From Burkholderia cepacia (GTDB lineage: Bacteria > Pseudomonadota > Gammaproteobacteria > Burkholderiales > Burkholderiaceae): a stretch of DNA of 64,000 bases. Made by a program: the position numbers and the translations under genes. The notes below the pieces were generated by a model, which saw only the letters and a list, made by a program, of their open reading frames with translations, made no database searches and was not told where the DNA came from. The stretch spans positions 2,914,001-2,978,000 of the forward strand of contig NZ_CP073638.1 in NCBI RefSeq assembly GCF_029962485.1. Direction: 5' to 3'. Below are positions 1 to 8,418 of the stretch, piece by piece; position 1 is the stretch's first letter, and each line of letters opens with the position of its first letter.

Positions 1-495
1 GGAGACCAGCGTGTTGTTCTCCGACACCGTGACGTTGCTGAAGCCGTTCGCCTTCAGGTGGGCCACGACGGCCGCGACCTGGTCGTCGGTCGGCGCGAAG
101 CGCGCCTTGAACTGGGCGGGCGTCAGGTACTTGCGGTAGTTCGCGCTGCCCGGCTGGTTGACGTCGCGCAGGAACGCGTCGAGCTGGTCGGTGTTGCGGT
201 TCTTCAGCACCACGGTGACATGCAGCGGCTGGCTCAGTTCGAGCGGCGTCACGTGCGTGTCGGTGAGCGCGGGCGTGCCGACGCTGTTGAGCGAGTACGC
301 AGGCTGGGCCTGCGACGCGGCCGAAGCAGCCGCGGCGGGCGCGTTCGACAACAGGAAAGCGGTGGTGCGGGTCGGCACCCAGCTGGTTGTGGCCTGGGCG
401 GGCAGCGGTGCCAGCGTGGCGGCTACCGCGAGGGGCAGTGCGGCGAGGGCAAAGCGTTGCGAGAGTGTGCGATTGACGTGCTGAGTTCTCTGCAT
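1..495 (-). CDS. S53 (sedolisin/kumamolisin) peptidase, N-terminal part
   Basis: Partial gene: the reading frame stays open for 165 codons from the ATG at 495 to the left edge of the window. The N-terminus has a signal peptide with a hydrophobic Leu/Ala core and a likely cleavage after LPAQA (residue 35), so the product is exported. From about residue 78 it matches the pro-kumamolisin activation domain that acts as intramolecular chaperone and inhibitor in S53 acid serine-carboxyl peptidases; the stretch NYRKYLTPAQFKARFAPT is characteristic. The catalytic Ser/Glu/Asp domain lies outside the window. A GGAG ribosome site sits 8 bases before the ATG. The family call is firm; activity cannot be judged from the prodomain alone. 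Confidence 0.85.
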   Translation of the reverse strand, partial: MQRTQHVNRTLSQRFALAALPLAVAATLAPLPAQATTSWVPTRTTAFLLSNAPAAAASAASQAQPAYSLNSVGTPALTDTHVTPLELSQPLHVTVVLKNRNTDQLDAFLRDVNQPGSANYRKYLTPAQFKARFAPTDDQVAAVVAHLKANGFSNVTVSENNTLVS

Positions 496-1543
496 TGTGA
501 GCTCCGAGATTTCGACGAAGAACCGGCGCAGCGCGCGACCCGGATCGCGGGTAGCGGCAGGGCGGCGCATGCAACCTGACGCAAGACCGGACCGACCGGC
601 GTGATTCAAGGCGACATAAGTTTTCCTCCCCCTCCCACCATCAAGATTGGATGGCCGGTCCAGGTATCGGATTCACTCATCGCGAACGTCGATCCCGCGC
701 ACGGCCCTCTATCGTGCCGGCCCGCGTCGCCGCAACGGTGCGCGTGCCGACCTTCTCGTTCCCTGCAATCTGCTGCGAATGCGCTTCAACGCGTTATCAC
801 GTAATTAGGAATCCAATGTATCTAATCCGTATAAGCGGGCGATACATTGTCGGGCGACGACGGGGTACGCGTGTTTCGTGTGAGGTGCTGCGGGCGAGAT
901 CGAATGTCCCGGTCATCCGGGTGAGATGTCGATATCGTCCTCGTCCGCCTGAAGCGGAGCGGGATGACCGGTGAAGCGGGAGCTTTGCGTCGCGAGCAGA
1001 TATCGCGACTTACGAATTGGCTACCGTCCTTGCAAGACGTAATAAAAACGGAAGTTAATTGTCGGGTCGTTGATTTCCCGATGTGAATTCGATTTCGCGG
1101 CGGTATTTCTTGCGGGGAAAGATAGCAAGAAAGAAAACGACGCGTCAAACTTTTTTTGATTGTATTTAAAAAGTTTAGATAATCGCTTCAAAGCGTGTTT
1201 TTTATAAACGGGAAGCGATTATGTAAGTCATTCGTCATCCTTGACGAGTGAGGCTTGACGCAGTCCGGACGAAGCTCGGGCGTTGCGAACAGACGCTGCT
1301 GCCGCTGCAATTTCGCGGTGACGTTTGAAACCGGTTCTCGAGGTTTGCTTGATGGCGTGAGCGGGGAAGCGCGCGTCCGGCGCAGCGCCCGATTTTCCTT
1401 GATTCAAACAGGGCATATCGCCCGTATTTGCGTGGAACACGCATCGTGTTGCGCGGCATCTTCTTGTCCTTCTCGCCGGCTTTCGCGATTCCGGCAGCGG
1501 CGCGCCGATCGCGCGCCATGTGCCATGCGTCACTGGCCGGCGA
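496..1543. other. Intergenic region, about 1 kb, with AT-rich core
   Basis: No convincing gene: the open frames here are high-GC shadows without ribosome sites. The part from about 1010 to 1230 is markedly AT-rich compared with its surroundings (runs such as tttttttgattgtatttaaa) and is the likely promoter region for the peptidase gene reading left, or a remnant of something lost. A 10-bp inverted repeat inside it is listed separately. Confidence 0.5.
1179..1222. repeat. 10-bp perfect inverted repeat in AT-rich gap
   Basis: ataatcgctt at 1179-1188 is the exact reverse complement of aagcgattat at 1213-1222, with 24 bases between. The spacing is long for a terminator stem but suits two half-sites of a regulator. 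The spacer is AT-rich with a T run. No adjacent gene start lies within 300 bases, so the target is unclear. Confidence 0.4.
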
Positions 1544-1891
1544 TCACCCGTCATCCGCCTTCGCCTGCAGATCCTTCAGCCCCTGGATCACGACCAGCAG
1601 CGCGCGCCCGTGCTCGTCCGACCCGTCCCACGCGTCGACGATCGCGTCGCGCAGCAGGTCGTTGTAACGACGGCGCGACGGCTCCGTATCGACTCCATAG
1701 AAACTGCATAGCTTGTTGAATGGCGCGCTGCGGCGCAGCCGCCGTCCATTCGATAGCCGCAGGCGCGATACGGTCGGTTGGCTGACCCCGGAAAGTCGCG
1801 CAATTTCGCTTGACGAGCGTGTATCTGCCATCAGGCGGCGCAACAGGTCTTGAACGGGAAAATCTTGGTCCGGGGCTTCCATGCGATGCAT
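1544..1891 (-). CDS. Small helix-turn-helix DNA-binding protein
   Basis: Codes for about 115 residues (112 if the ATG at 1882 is used). Residues about 24-50 form a lambda-repressor-like HTH (SSSEIARLSGVSQPTVSRLR), followed by a segment (APFNKLCSFYGV) typical of the end of such domains, then a variable C-terminal half. It is probably a transcriptional regulator. It is transcribed away from the unknown gene starting at 1961, only 69 bases off, so it may control that gene. Neither candidate ATG has a clear ribosome site. A TATAAT-like hexamer reads directly into the upstream ATG on this strand. The exact start is uncertain. Confidence 0.6.
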   Translation of the reverse strand: MHRMEAPDQDFPVQDLLRRLMADTRSSSEIARLSGVSQPTVSRLRLSNGRRLRRSAPFNKLCSFYGVDTEPSRRRYNDLLRDAIVDAWDGSDEHGRALLVVIQGLKDLQAKADDG

Positions 1892-1960
1892 TATACCTAT
1901 ACAGTTACGGCTGTTGAATGGGCTTGCTGTCACCAGCGAGGCTGTATCCCGAGAAAGTTG

Positions 1961-2860
1961 ATGACACTGAAACACCTCCCACCCACGTTCTGCTGGACCA
2001 AGATCGGTACCGAGTCCGGCGAGGAACTGCCGACCGTCGTGCTCCGCAAGGAATGGGAGCGCCGGCTCGGGGGCGGGCGTTTTCTGTGGGGCATCAACCA
2101 GCCGCTCGGCAGCAGCGCGCAAGTCGCCGCGCATCGCACGGGCTCGCTGCTCGCGCTGTTTTCGCCGGTCGCCTCGCGCCCGCGCGCGGGCGAGCGCAAG
2201 GACGCGCTGTTGTGGAATGCCTGGGTCGACGCGAGCGGGCAAGTGCGGCCGTTGCCGCCGCATACGTTCATCGCCAGCCGCTCGACGTTGCCGTCGGGCC
2301 GGCGTCGCGAACAGCACTACGCACTCGTGTGTGCGTCATCCACCGCGCTGACGGTCGGCACGCAGTTGCGCGTGTTTCCCGACCATCTGCGCAGCGTGAG
2401 CACCGGCAAGCCGCTCGGTGCCGCACAGGGTGCGGCCGTGGTCGATTGTGTCGGGCGTGCGAAGGAGCAGACGGGCAAGAGCTATCCGCTCGCGCTGTCG
2501 GTCGAGCTCGAGGCACCGTATTTCGTGCGGCTCGCGCAGCCGTGCGTACTGAAGGCGCGCGATCTCGCGGAAGTGAACAAGGCCACGCGCGCAGGCGATT
2601 TCGATCGCTTCGTCGAACTCGTCGCGCGCCTGCGCGGCCGTTCGCCGACGGACGCCGTGCGCGGCGTCACGCGCGATCTGTTCGACGTGCCGCCGATCGA
2701 AACGGCGGCCGCGTATGTTGCGCCCACGCATGGGGCGCGCTTGCGCAACCGTCCGGCGGCCGAGCATCCGCGCGATCTCACCGGCGACCTGTTCGACCTG
2801 TCGCCGGGAGAAGTGGCTGCGTTTGCAGGGCTTGCCCATCCGCGCATCGGGCGCGCGTGA
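1961..2860 (+). CDS. Conserved-looking hypothetical protein, divergent from HTH gene
   Basis: Product of 299 residues starting MTLKHLPPTFCWTKIG, with GAGAAAG before the ATG. The frame stays open upstream to 1850, but this ATG has the better ribosome site and leaves an intergenic space. It has no signal peptide or membrane segment. Residues about 1-50 are rich in Trp/Arg with a FLWGINQPLG motif. Residues about 100-200 look like a globular alpha/beta segment, and the C-terminal third contains two similar stretches (TRDLFDVPPIETAAAY and TGDLFDLSPGEVAAF) that look like an internal repeat. I do not recognise a family. The divergent HTH gene suggests a regulated two-gene module. Confidence 0.6.
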   Translation: MTLKHLPPTFCWTKIGTESGEELPTVVLRKEWERRLGGGRFLWGINQPLGSSAQVAAHRTGSLLALFSPVASRPRAGERKDALLWNAWVDASGQVRPLPPHTFIASRSTLPSGRRREQHYALVCASSTALTVGTQLRVFPDHLRSVSTGKPLGAAQGAAVVDCVGRAKEQTGKSYPLALSVELEAPYFVRLAQPCVLKARDLAEVNKATRAGDFDRFVELVARLRGRSPTDAVRGVTRDLFDVPPIETAAAYVAPTHGARLRNRPAAEHPRDLTGDLFDLSPGEVAAFAGLAHPRIGRA

Positions 2861-3067
2861 CGAACAGCGAGAAGCCGGTCGCGCAAGACTTTGTTGCAAT
2901 CTCGCCGTAGCGGATCGGCGGGCGCAGAGGGACAATCGGCACGGAGCGCGCTGCGCGGCGGCCGATGCGCCGACGCGCGATGGGTCGCGGGTCACGCCGC
3001 CGACATGCGCACCACGCACACTGAGCGTCGGCGTGCTTCACACTGCAATCCTGAGGGAGGAGTGTCG

Positions 3068-3298
3068 ATGTCGACCCACATCTGTTCGCGGGAAGCGCAG
3101 GCTGCGCAGCGCTTCGTCGAAGCCACGCGCAACGTCGACCAGGCGTTTCGCGCGGTGCGTGGCGAAAGCGATGACGAAGCTTCGTCGGCCGAATACGCAC
3201 GCGCGATGTCGCGCCTCGATCGCGCACTCGACGAGCTGGCGCGTGCCGAGGAATTTTTCGATCGCATCGTTGGCGCGGACGCCGCGCACGGCAACTGA
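3068..3298 (+). CDS. Small acidic hypothetical protein (76 aa)
   Basis: Begins MSTHICSREAQ after a strong ggagg ribosome site. It is predicted to be almost wholly helical: Ala/Arg/Glu-rich, with heptad-like spacing over residues 8-70 (QAAQRFVEATRNVDQAFR and LDRALDELARAEEFFDRIV). It has no signal peptide and one Cys near the start. It resembles the many short helical orphan proteins of Burkholderia. Function unknown. It stands alone between the unknown gene ending at 2860 and the convergent reductase gene. Confidence 0.6.
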   Translation: MSTHICSREAQAAQRFVEATRNVDQAFRAVRGESDDEASSAEYARAMSRLDRALDELARAEEFFDRIVGADAAHGN

Positions 3299-3399
3299 CC
3301 GATTCGTCGCTGCCGTTTTCTTCGCGCGTCGGGCGACGCGCGAGCCACCTCATGCCGGGCGTCTTGCCCGGCATGTCAGTCCATCATCCCGCTCCGACT

Positions 3400-4407
3400 T
3401 CAGACCTTGCGGCCTTCGACCGGATAGCCGGGATCGGTGTAGCCGTGCGTCGATACGTGCCCGGGCGGCACGAGTGCATCGACGAATCGTTCGTCGTCGG
3501 GGCCGAGTTCGAGCGTCAGCGCATCGATGTAGCTGTCCCAGTGCGCTTCGGTGCGCGGCCCCGCGATCGTGGAGCTGACGATGCGGTTCTTCATGACCCA
3601 TGCCAGCGCAAACGCGACCGACGTCGTGCCGCGTGAAGCCGCGTGCGCGGCCACCTTCTGCGCGATATGCAACGATTCGGGCCGCCATTCCGTCTGCTGG
3701 ATGCGCCGGTCGCCGCGCCCGGCGCGTGAATCGGCGGGCGGCTGCGCATCCACCGCGTACTTGCCGGTCAGCACGCCGCGCGCGAGCGGGCTGTACGGCA
3801 CGACGCCGATCCCGTAATGCGCGGCGGCCGGAAGCTGTTCGACCTCGGCCGAGCGATCGACGAGGTTGTACAGCGGTTCGCTCGCGACCGGACGATCGAT
3901 GCCGAGCTGATCGGCGAGCCGCACGATCTCGGCGATGCGCCAGCCCTTGAAGTTCGACAGCCCGAAGTAGCGCACCTTGCCTTGCCGGATCAGGTCGGCG
4001 ATCGCGCGCATGCCTTCGTCGAGCGGGGCGTCGGTCAGCGCGCGATGGAAATAGAGGATGTCGATGTAATCGGTGCCGAGCCGCTTCAGGCTCGCATCGA
4101 CCGATTCGAAGATCCATTTGCGCGACTGGCCCTGCCGGTTCGGCCCGGCGTCCGGCCCGGCCGGATAGCCGAATTTCGTCGCGACGATCCAGCTGTCGCG
4201 ACGCGGCGCGATCGCGCGGCCGACGACCTGTTCCGAGCGGCCGGCGTGATAGACGTCGGCCGTGTCGATGAAATTGACGCCCTGGTCGAATGCCTTGTCG
4301 ATGATGCGCGCCGATGTCGCTTCGTCGGTCTCGCCGCCGAACATCATTGCGCCGAGACACAGCGGCGACACCTTGAGCGCGCTGCGCCCGAGATAGCGGT
4401 AATCCAT
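3400..4407 (-). CDS. Aldo/keto reductase
   Basis: A cytosolic NADPH-dependent oxidoreductase of the aldo/keto reductase superfamily, 335 residues with the start at MDYRYLG, placed 6 bases after a GGAG site. The tetrad is visible: D48 (FIDTAD), Y53 (VYHAG), K78 (VATKFGYP) and the His of YFHRALTD. The cofactor-binding LSNFKGW and VPYSPLARGVLTGKY segments follow. The C-terminal part (residues about 300-335) is longer than in minimal members. It lies directly downstream of the CMD-family gene, in the same direction and probably in one transcript controlled by the upstream LysR gene. The substrate cannot be read from sequence. Confidence 0.9.
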   Translation of the reverse strand: MDYRYLGRSALKVSPLCLGAMMFGGETDEATSARIIDKAFDQGVNFIDTADVYHAGRSEQVVGRAIAPRRDSWIVATKFGYPAGPDAGPNRQGQSRKWIFESVDASLKRLGTDYIDILYFHRALTDAPLDEGMRAIADLIRQGKVRYFGLSNFKGWRIAEIVRLADQLGIDRPVASEPLYNLVDRSAEVEQLPAAAHYGIGVVPYSPLARGVLTGKYAVDAQPPADSRAGRGDRRIQQTEWRPESLHIAQKVAAHAASRGTTSVAFALAWVMKNRIVSSTIAGPRTEAHWDSYIDALTLELGPDDERFVDALVPPGHVSTHGYTDPGYPVEGRKV

Positions 4408-4456
4408 GTGAGGCTCCATGCAGGCGTGCGCCTGCCGGTTGAATGAAGGGCCGTGC

Positions 4457-4783
4457 TTAAACGCCGGCTTCGTCGAACACGCGCTGCGCGATCGGCAGCG
4501 CCGAGCTTGCGGTCGGCCAGCCGGAGTAGAACGCGAGGTGCGTGATCGCCTCGATCAGCTCGTCGCGCGTGAGGCCGTTGTCGAGCGCTTTCTTCAGGTG
4601 GAACGGCAGTTCGTTGACACGATACAGCGACACGAGGCTCGCGACCGTGACAAGGCTGCGATCGCGCGGCGACAGGCCGGCACGCTGCCAGACGTCGCCG
4701 AACAGCACGTTGTCGGTGTAGTCGGCGAGGGCGGGCGCGATGGCGCCGAATGCCTTGTGCGCGGGAGAGGTCGGTTCGGACAT
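4457..4783 (-). CDS. Carboxymuconolactone decarboxylase family protein
   Basis: 108 residues starting MSEPTSPAHKAFG, with a GGAG site 6-9 bases upstream. It contains one CMD domain: residues about 25-60 (NVLFGDVWQRAGLSPRDRSLVTVASLVS) and the signature HLAFYSGWPTASSALP at about 85-100. It has no CXXC pair, so it belongs to the gamma-carboxymuconolactone-decarboxylase-like branch rather than the AhpD peroxidase branch. Such short proteins often accompany aldo/keto reductases in Burkholderia, as here (50 bases apart). The actual substrate is unknown. Confidence 0.85.
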   Translation of the reverse strand: MSEPTSPAHKAFGAIAPALADYTDNVLFGDVWQRAGLSPRDRSLVTVASLVSLYRVNELPFHLKKALDNGLTRDELIEAITHLAFYSGWPTASSALPIAQRVFDEAGV

Positions 4784-4918
4784 CGAGGGCTCCGGGGGAC
4801 ATGGGGAACACCGACGATGGTAGTCACCGGCACGCCTATCGATAATCCCCAATAATTCGCATGCACTTATCGACCGGATTCATGAATCGCGGCGGGTCGC
4901 CGCCGCCTGCGGCCCGGC

Positions 4919-5812
4919 TCATGCGCGATAGCGCAGCGCATCGACGATCACCGCGAGTGCGCGCGAGGACTGCCGCCGACTCGCGTAATACAGGTGATGG
5001 CCGGGGAACGTCGGGCACCAGTCGTCGAGCACGCTGTCGAGGCGGCCGGCGGCAACATGCGGCGCCGCGAGTTCGGCGGGCACATAAGCGAGCCCGTAGC
5101 CCGCGAGTGCCGCGTCGAGCATTTCGTACGTGCCGTTGAACGTGACCTGCCCGTCGACGCGCACCTGCAGCGACTCGTCGCCACGCGCGAGTTCCCATGC
5201 GTACAGCGCGCCGTGCGTCGGCAGGCGCAGGTTGATGCCGTCGTGCGTGACGAGATCCTGCGGCGTTTCGGGCCGGGCACGTTCCGCGAAATAAGCGGGC
5301 GCGCCGACGATCGCCATCTTCAGGTCGGGCGAGATGCGCACGGCGATCATGTCCTTCGCGACCTGGTCGCCGAGCCGTACGCCGATGTCGAAGCGTTCGG
5401 CGACGATGTCGGACAGCCCGTAGTCGGTCACGAACTCGACCTTCAGTTCGTGATAGTCGCGCAGCATCGGCGCGAGCTTCGGCCACAGCAGCGTGCGGAT
5501 CACATAGTCGGTCGCGTTGATGCGCACGGTGCCGGCCGGCTTGTCGCGCAGTTCCGCGAGCGCCGACAGCTCGGCCTCGATTTCGTCGAAGCGCGGCGCG
5601 AGGTTGCGCAGCAGTCGCTCGCCGGCTTCGGTCGGCGCGACGCTGCGCGTCGTGCGCGTGAGCAACCGTACGCCGAGGCGCGTTTCGAGTGACCGGATGG
5701 TGTGACTGAGTGCCGATTGCGACACGCCGAGCTGGGCGGCCGCACGCGTGAAGCTGCGCTCGCGCGCGACGGCGATGAAGGCGAGCAGGTCCGCAAAGTT
5801 GTCGCGCGGCAT
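4919..5812 (-). CDS. LysR-family transcriptional regulator
   Basis: 297 residues from MPRDNFADLLAF. The N-terminal winged HTH is clear at about residues 16-50 (RSFTRAAAQLGVSQSALSHT followed by the RSLETRLGVRLLTRTTR recognition and wing segment). The rest is a type-2 periplasmic-binding-like effector domain (about 90-297). It resembles the branch of LysR proteins that control neighbouring oxidoreductases. The reductase/CMD pair follows in the same orientation after a 135-base gap, which is the obvious target region. No inducer can be assigned. Confidence 0.9.
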   Translation of the reverse strand: MPRDNFADLLAFIAVARERSFTRAAAQLGVSQSALSHTIRSLETRLGVRLLTRTTRSVAPTEAGERLLRNLAPRFDEIEAELSALAELRDKPAGTVRINATDYVIRTLLWPKLAPMLRDYHELKVEFVTDYGLSDIVAERFDIGVRLGDQVAKDMIAVRISPDLKMAIVGAPAYFAERARPETPQDLVTHDGINLRLPTHGALYAWELARGDESLQVRVDGQVTFNGTYEMLDAALAGYGLAYVPAELAAPHVAAGRLDSVLDDWCPTFPGHHLYYASRRQSSRALAVIVDALRYRA

Positions 5813-5888
5813 GGAAGGTGTCGGATGGTCGATGCCCGCGCATCGTACCACCGCGTGCACCGGGCCGCGCGGCGGCGCGGCGTACGCG

Positions 5889-6767
5889 TCAGCCCGCGCG
5901 TGTCATGCCCGGCGCGGCAGGTGCGGGACGGTACGCGTAGCCGCGATGCTGGAACGAGGTCGCGAAGAACCGCATCTGGTAGCGGATCGCATTCGCCCAG
6001 TAATCCCACGTATGACCGCCGGGCCGCTCCGTGTAGTCGTGCGGCACGCCGAGCGCGAGCAGTCGTTCGTGCAGCGTGCGGTTCGAGCCGACGAATGAAT
6101 CGTCGCGGCCGCAATCGATCGTCAGGTCGAGATGGGCACGCACGAACGCGCGCGCGCTTTCGACGATGACGTTGCGGTTCCAGAATGACGGATGGCGTCC
6201 GGGATCGCCGAACACGTGATCGATGCCCGGCTCGTCCGCGCAGCAGCGCGGATCGACCGCGCCGCTGATGCTGCCGGCCGCGCCGAACGTGTCGGGCCGG
6301 TCGAGTGCGATGCGCAGTGCGCCGAAGCCGCCCATGCTGAGCCCGGTGATCGCGCGCGCGTGCTGCGCCGCGATCGTGCGGAAATGCAGATCGACGTAGG
6401 ACACGACTTCATCGCCGATGAAGGTTTCGTAGCGGCTGCCCGAATCGAACGGGCTGTCGATGTACCAGCTTTCGTGCCCGCCGTCAGGCATCACGAGGAT
6501 CACGTGATAGCGGTCGGCGAGCGCGGCGATGTGCGTGTTCGACGTCCAGTCGGTATGGTCGCCGCCCGAGCCGTGCAGCAGATAGACGACCGGATAGCGT
6601 TCGTCGCCGCGGTTGCCGCGCGCGTAATCGTCGGGCAGCACGACCGTCGCCTTCAGCGTCTCGCTCATCGCGGCGCTCGGGATCGCGACGACCCGCGCAT
6701 GAAACGCGAAGGCAGGGCTCGTGACGGCCAGCAGCAGAAGCAGCCAGAAGGTACGCGCCAGGTTCAT
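5889..6767 (-). CDS. Secreted alpha/beta-hydrolase esterase (esterase D/PHB-depolymerase-like fold)
   Basis: 292 residues; the start MNLARTFW follows an AAGGA site. It has a signal peptide of about 21 residues (LLLLLAVTSPAFA). The mature part is a putative esterase of the family that includes esterase D and mycolyltransferases. The nucleophile is S144 in GLSMGGFG, the oxyanion region is YLLHGSGGDHTDW (about 62-74), and the catalytic His lies in ERPGGHTWDYW near the C-terminus. Two neighbouring cysteines (DPRCCADEP) are unusual. Probably periplasmic or secreted. The physiological ester is unknown. It stands alone; no operon partner is evident. Confidence 0.85.
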   Translation of the reverse strand: MNLARTFWLLLLLAVTSPAFAFHARVVAIPSAAMSETLKATVVLPDDYARGNRGDERYPVVYLLHGSGGDHTDWTSNTHIAALADRYHVILVMPDGGHESWYIDSPFDSGSRYETFIGDEVVSYVDLHFRTIAAQHARAITGLSMGGFGALRIALDRPDTFGAAGSISGAVDPRCCADEPGIDHVFGDPGRHPSFWNRNVIVESARAFVRAHLDLTIDCGRDDSFVGSNRTLHERLLALGVPHDYTERPGGHTWDYWANAIRYQMRFFATSFQHRGYAYRPAPAAPGMTRAG

Positions 6768-6877
6768 CGATCCTTGCATGTGTCGACCCAGTCCGGCGCC
6801 GTGCGCCGGGGAAACCCTGTTTCGGCGACTCTAGCAACCGTGCCTTTCAACCATATTTCGGTGAATCCTACGAGTTG

Positions 6878-7078
6878 TCAGGCGGGCGGCGCGCAGACGA
6901 TGCGCCCGATTGCATCGCGAAACGCATCAGGCCGCTCGGCCGGGATCAAGTGCCCGCAGCCCGCGATCGTATCGAAGCCGGCGCAGCGTGCGAGCGCCCA
7001 GTCGGGCGCGTGCCATCCACGCACGTCGAACGTGCCGATGAAACCGTGAATGAATACGACGGGCGTGGGCTCGGTCAT
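6878..7078 (-). pseudogene. Alpha/beta-hydrolase remnant with large in-frame internal deletion
   Basis: The 66-codon frame starts MTEPTPVVFIHGFIGTF, a standard hydrolase first strand and HGF oxyanion motif. After only a few residues it passes into FDTIAGCGHLIPAERPDAF, the typical C-terminal strand and catalytic-His segment. A complete hydrolase is about 250-280 residues, so the roughly 200-residue middle with the GxSxG nucleophile and the acid is missing without a frameshift. Its ATG overlaps the stop of the upstream gene (ATGA), so it is probably still translated. I call it a decayed gene; a functional micro-protein cannot be excluded. Confidence 0.7.
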
Positions 7079-7881
7079 TCCGCGGATACGGAGGGAAGGG
7101 GTGGCAAGTCGAGTTCGGCCAGCAGTTCGTCGAGTTCGAGCACGTGCGTGCGGTCGTGGTCGAGCAGTTCGCGCACGAGTTCGTCGAGCGACATGCGGCG
7201 GATGCCGTCGCGCAGCCCGCAGCGCGCGAGCTGCGACGGTTCCAGCGCGGCGGCGGTCGCGCATAGCGCGGCGCGGCGCGTGCGGAATGCGTCGACGGCG
7301 GGGTTGAGCGGCTGCGCGAGGTAGTCACGCTGCGCGGCGAGCACGGTGCCGTCGACCGACTCGATCACGGGCAGCTCGGCCGTGCGCACGACGTCGATGC
7401 GTTCGGCAAACACGGCGTCGAGGTCGCGCAGGTGGCATGCATGCTCGACGAGCGAAAAGCCGGTGCCGGCCGGGCGGCGCGTGGCCAGTGCGACCGGCAC
7501 GTGCGCGGCAAAGGCGGCGAGCCGGTCGGGCATGCGGGCCAGCGTGGCGACGACGTCGGCGAACGGCAGCCGGTGCGGAAATGCGCTGAATACCGCGCCA
7601 TAGCTGAACAGCGTACCGCCGAGCCGCCCGCGCGCCTGCACGACCTCGTGGCTGTGGCGGCGCATGACTTCCGCGACCATCGCGCCGCAGAACTGGCGGG
7701 CCGTCGTATCGGTTTCGATTTCGGGGAATTTGCCGACGATCTCGTCCTGGATCGCGCCGATCGCGGCGACGCCCACACGCGACAGCGCCGCGAACTCGAG
7801 ATAGCGCTCGGGTTGTTCGATCAGCGCTTCGAGCTGGGCGCCGAGCGCGGTTGTGCGGAAACGGTCGAAACGGGAATGCAT
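7075..7881 (-). CDS. DinB-like helical-bundle protein
   Basis: 268 residues. The C-terminal 150 residues look like a DinB/YfiT-type four-helix bundle: HACHLRDLDAVF (about residue 155) and LVRELLDHDRTHVLELDELL (near the end) supply histidines of the kind that bind a metal in this superfamily. The N-terminal 110 residues form a further helical region without a motif I recognise. DinB-fold enzymes include thiol-dependent transferases and isomerases. Its stop overlaps the start of the hydrolase remnant, so the two form a translationally coupled pair. A perfect 21-bp palindrome ends 9 bases before its ATG and leaves no room for an ordinary ribosome site. Confidence 0.65.
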   Translation of the reverse strand: MHSRFDRFRTTALGAQLEALIEQPERYLEFAALSRVGVAAIGAIQDEIVGKFPEIETDTTARQFCGAMVAEVMRRHSHEVVQARGRLGGTLFSYGAVFSAFPHRLPFADVVATLARMPDRLAAFAAHVPVALATRRPAGTGFSLVEHACHLRDLDAVFAERIDVVRTAELPVIESVDGTVLAAQRDYLAQPLNPAVDAFRTRRAALCATAAALEPSQLARCGLRDGIRRMSLDELVRELLDHDRTHVLELDELLAELDLPPLPSVSAE

Positions 7882-7889
7882 GACGAATG

Positions 7890-7936
7890 GCGCCCTCTGA
7901 GTAACGTATCAAAACGATACGTTACTCAGAGGGCGC
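7890..7936. promoter_or_regulatory. Perfect 21-bp inverted repeat, candidate operator or 5'-UTR hairpin
   Basis: The arm 7890-7910 is the exact reverse complement of 7916-7936, with spacer aaaac. The core reads gtaacgtatc-aaaac-gatacgttac, and the outer ends are gcgccctctga and its complement. It lies 9 bases before the ATG of the DinB-like gene. There is no T run on either side, so it is unlikely to be a normal terminator. The core resembles a TetR-type operator, but no TetR gene adjoins it. If transcribed, it would form a very stable hairpin over the ribosome-binding region. Confidence 0.75.
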
Positions 7937-7986
7937 TCGTCAACCGGCTCGTCGGGGCGGGCGCGTGGGTTGCGCCCGCCTGCCGC

Positions 7987-8418
7987 TCAGGATTTCTGCC
8001 GTGCGTCGAGTTCCGCACTCAGCCGCGCTTTCTGCGCCTGCAGTTCGGCGATGAATGCCGGGCTGAAATCCTCGGCCTCGAGCAGCGGGCGGATCTCGAT
8101 GTCGGAGTCGCCCGGCATCGGGTTCGGGCAGCGCTTCACCCATTCGACGGCTTCTTCCATCGATTTCACCTGCCACAGCCAGTAGCCGGCGATGAGTTCC
8201 TTCGTTTCGGCGAACGGGCCGTCGACGACGGAGCGGTCCTTGCCGGAAAAATGCACGCGCTTGCCGCGCATGCTTGCGTGCAAACCGTCCGCGGCGAGCA
8301 GGATGCCGGCTTTCGCCAGCGCTTCATTGAAGCGGCCCATTTCGGCCATGCATTCGGTGTCGGGCATCCGGCCGGATTCGGAATCGGCGGTGGCTTTGAC
8401 GATGACCATGACGCGCAT
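7987..8418 (-). CDS. YciI/DGPF-domain protein
   Basis: 143 residues from MRVMVIVKATADSESG, with AGGAG 9 bases upstream. It has the DGPF signature (VVDGPFAETKELIAGYWLW, about residues 65-83) and the SMEEAVEWVKRCPNPMPGD stretch of the YCII-related superfamily, a ferredoxin-like fold of about 100-140 residues often encoded with ECF sigma factors. No sigma-factor gene is next to it here. Biochemical role unknown for most members. Confidence 0.85.
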   Translation of the reverse strand: MRVMVIVKATADSESGRMPDTECMAEMGRFNEALAKAGILLAADGLHASMRGKRVHFSGKDRSVVDGPFAETKELIAGYWLWQVKSMEEAVEWVKRCPNPMPGDSDIEIRPLLEAEDFSPAFIAELQAQKARLSAELDARQKS

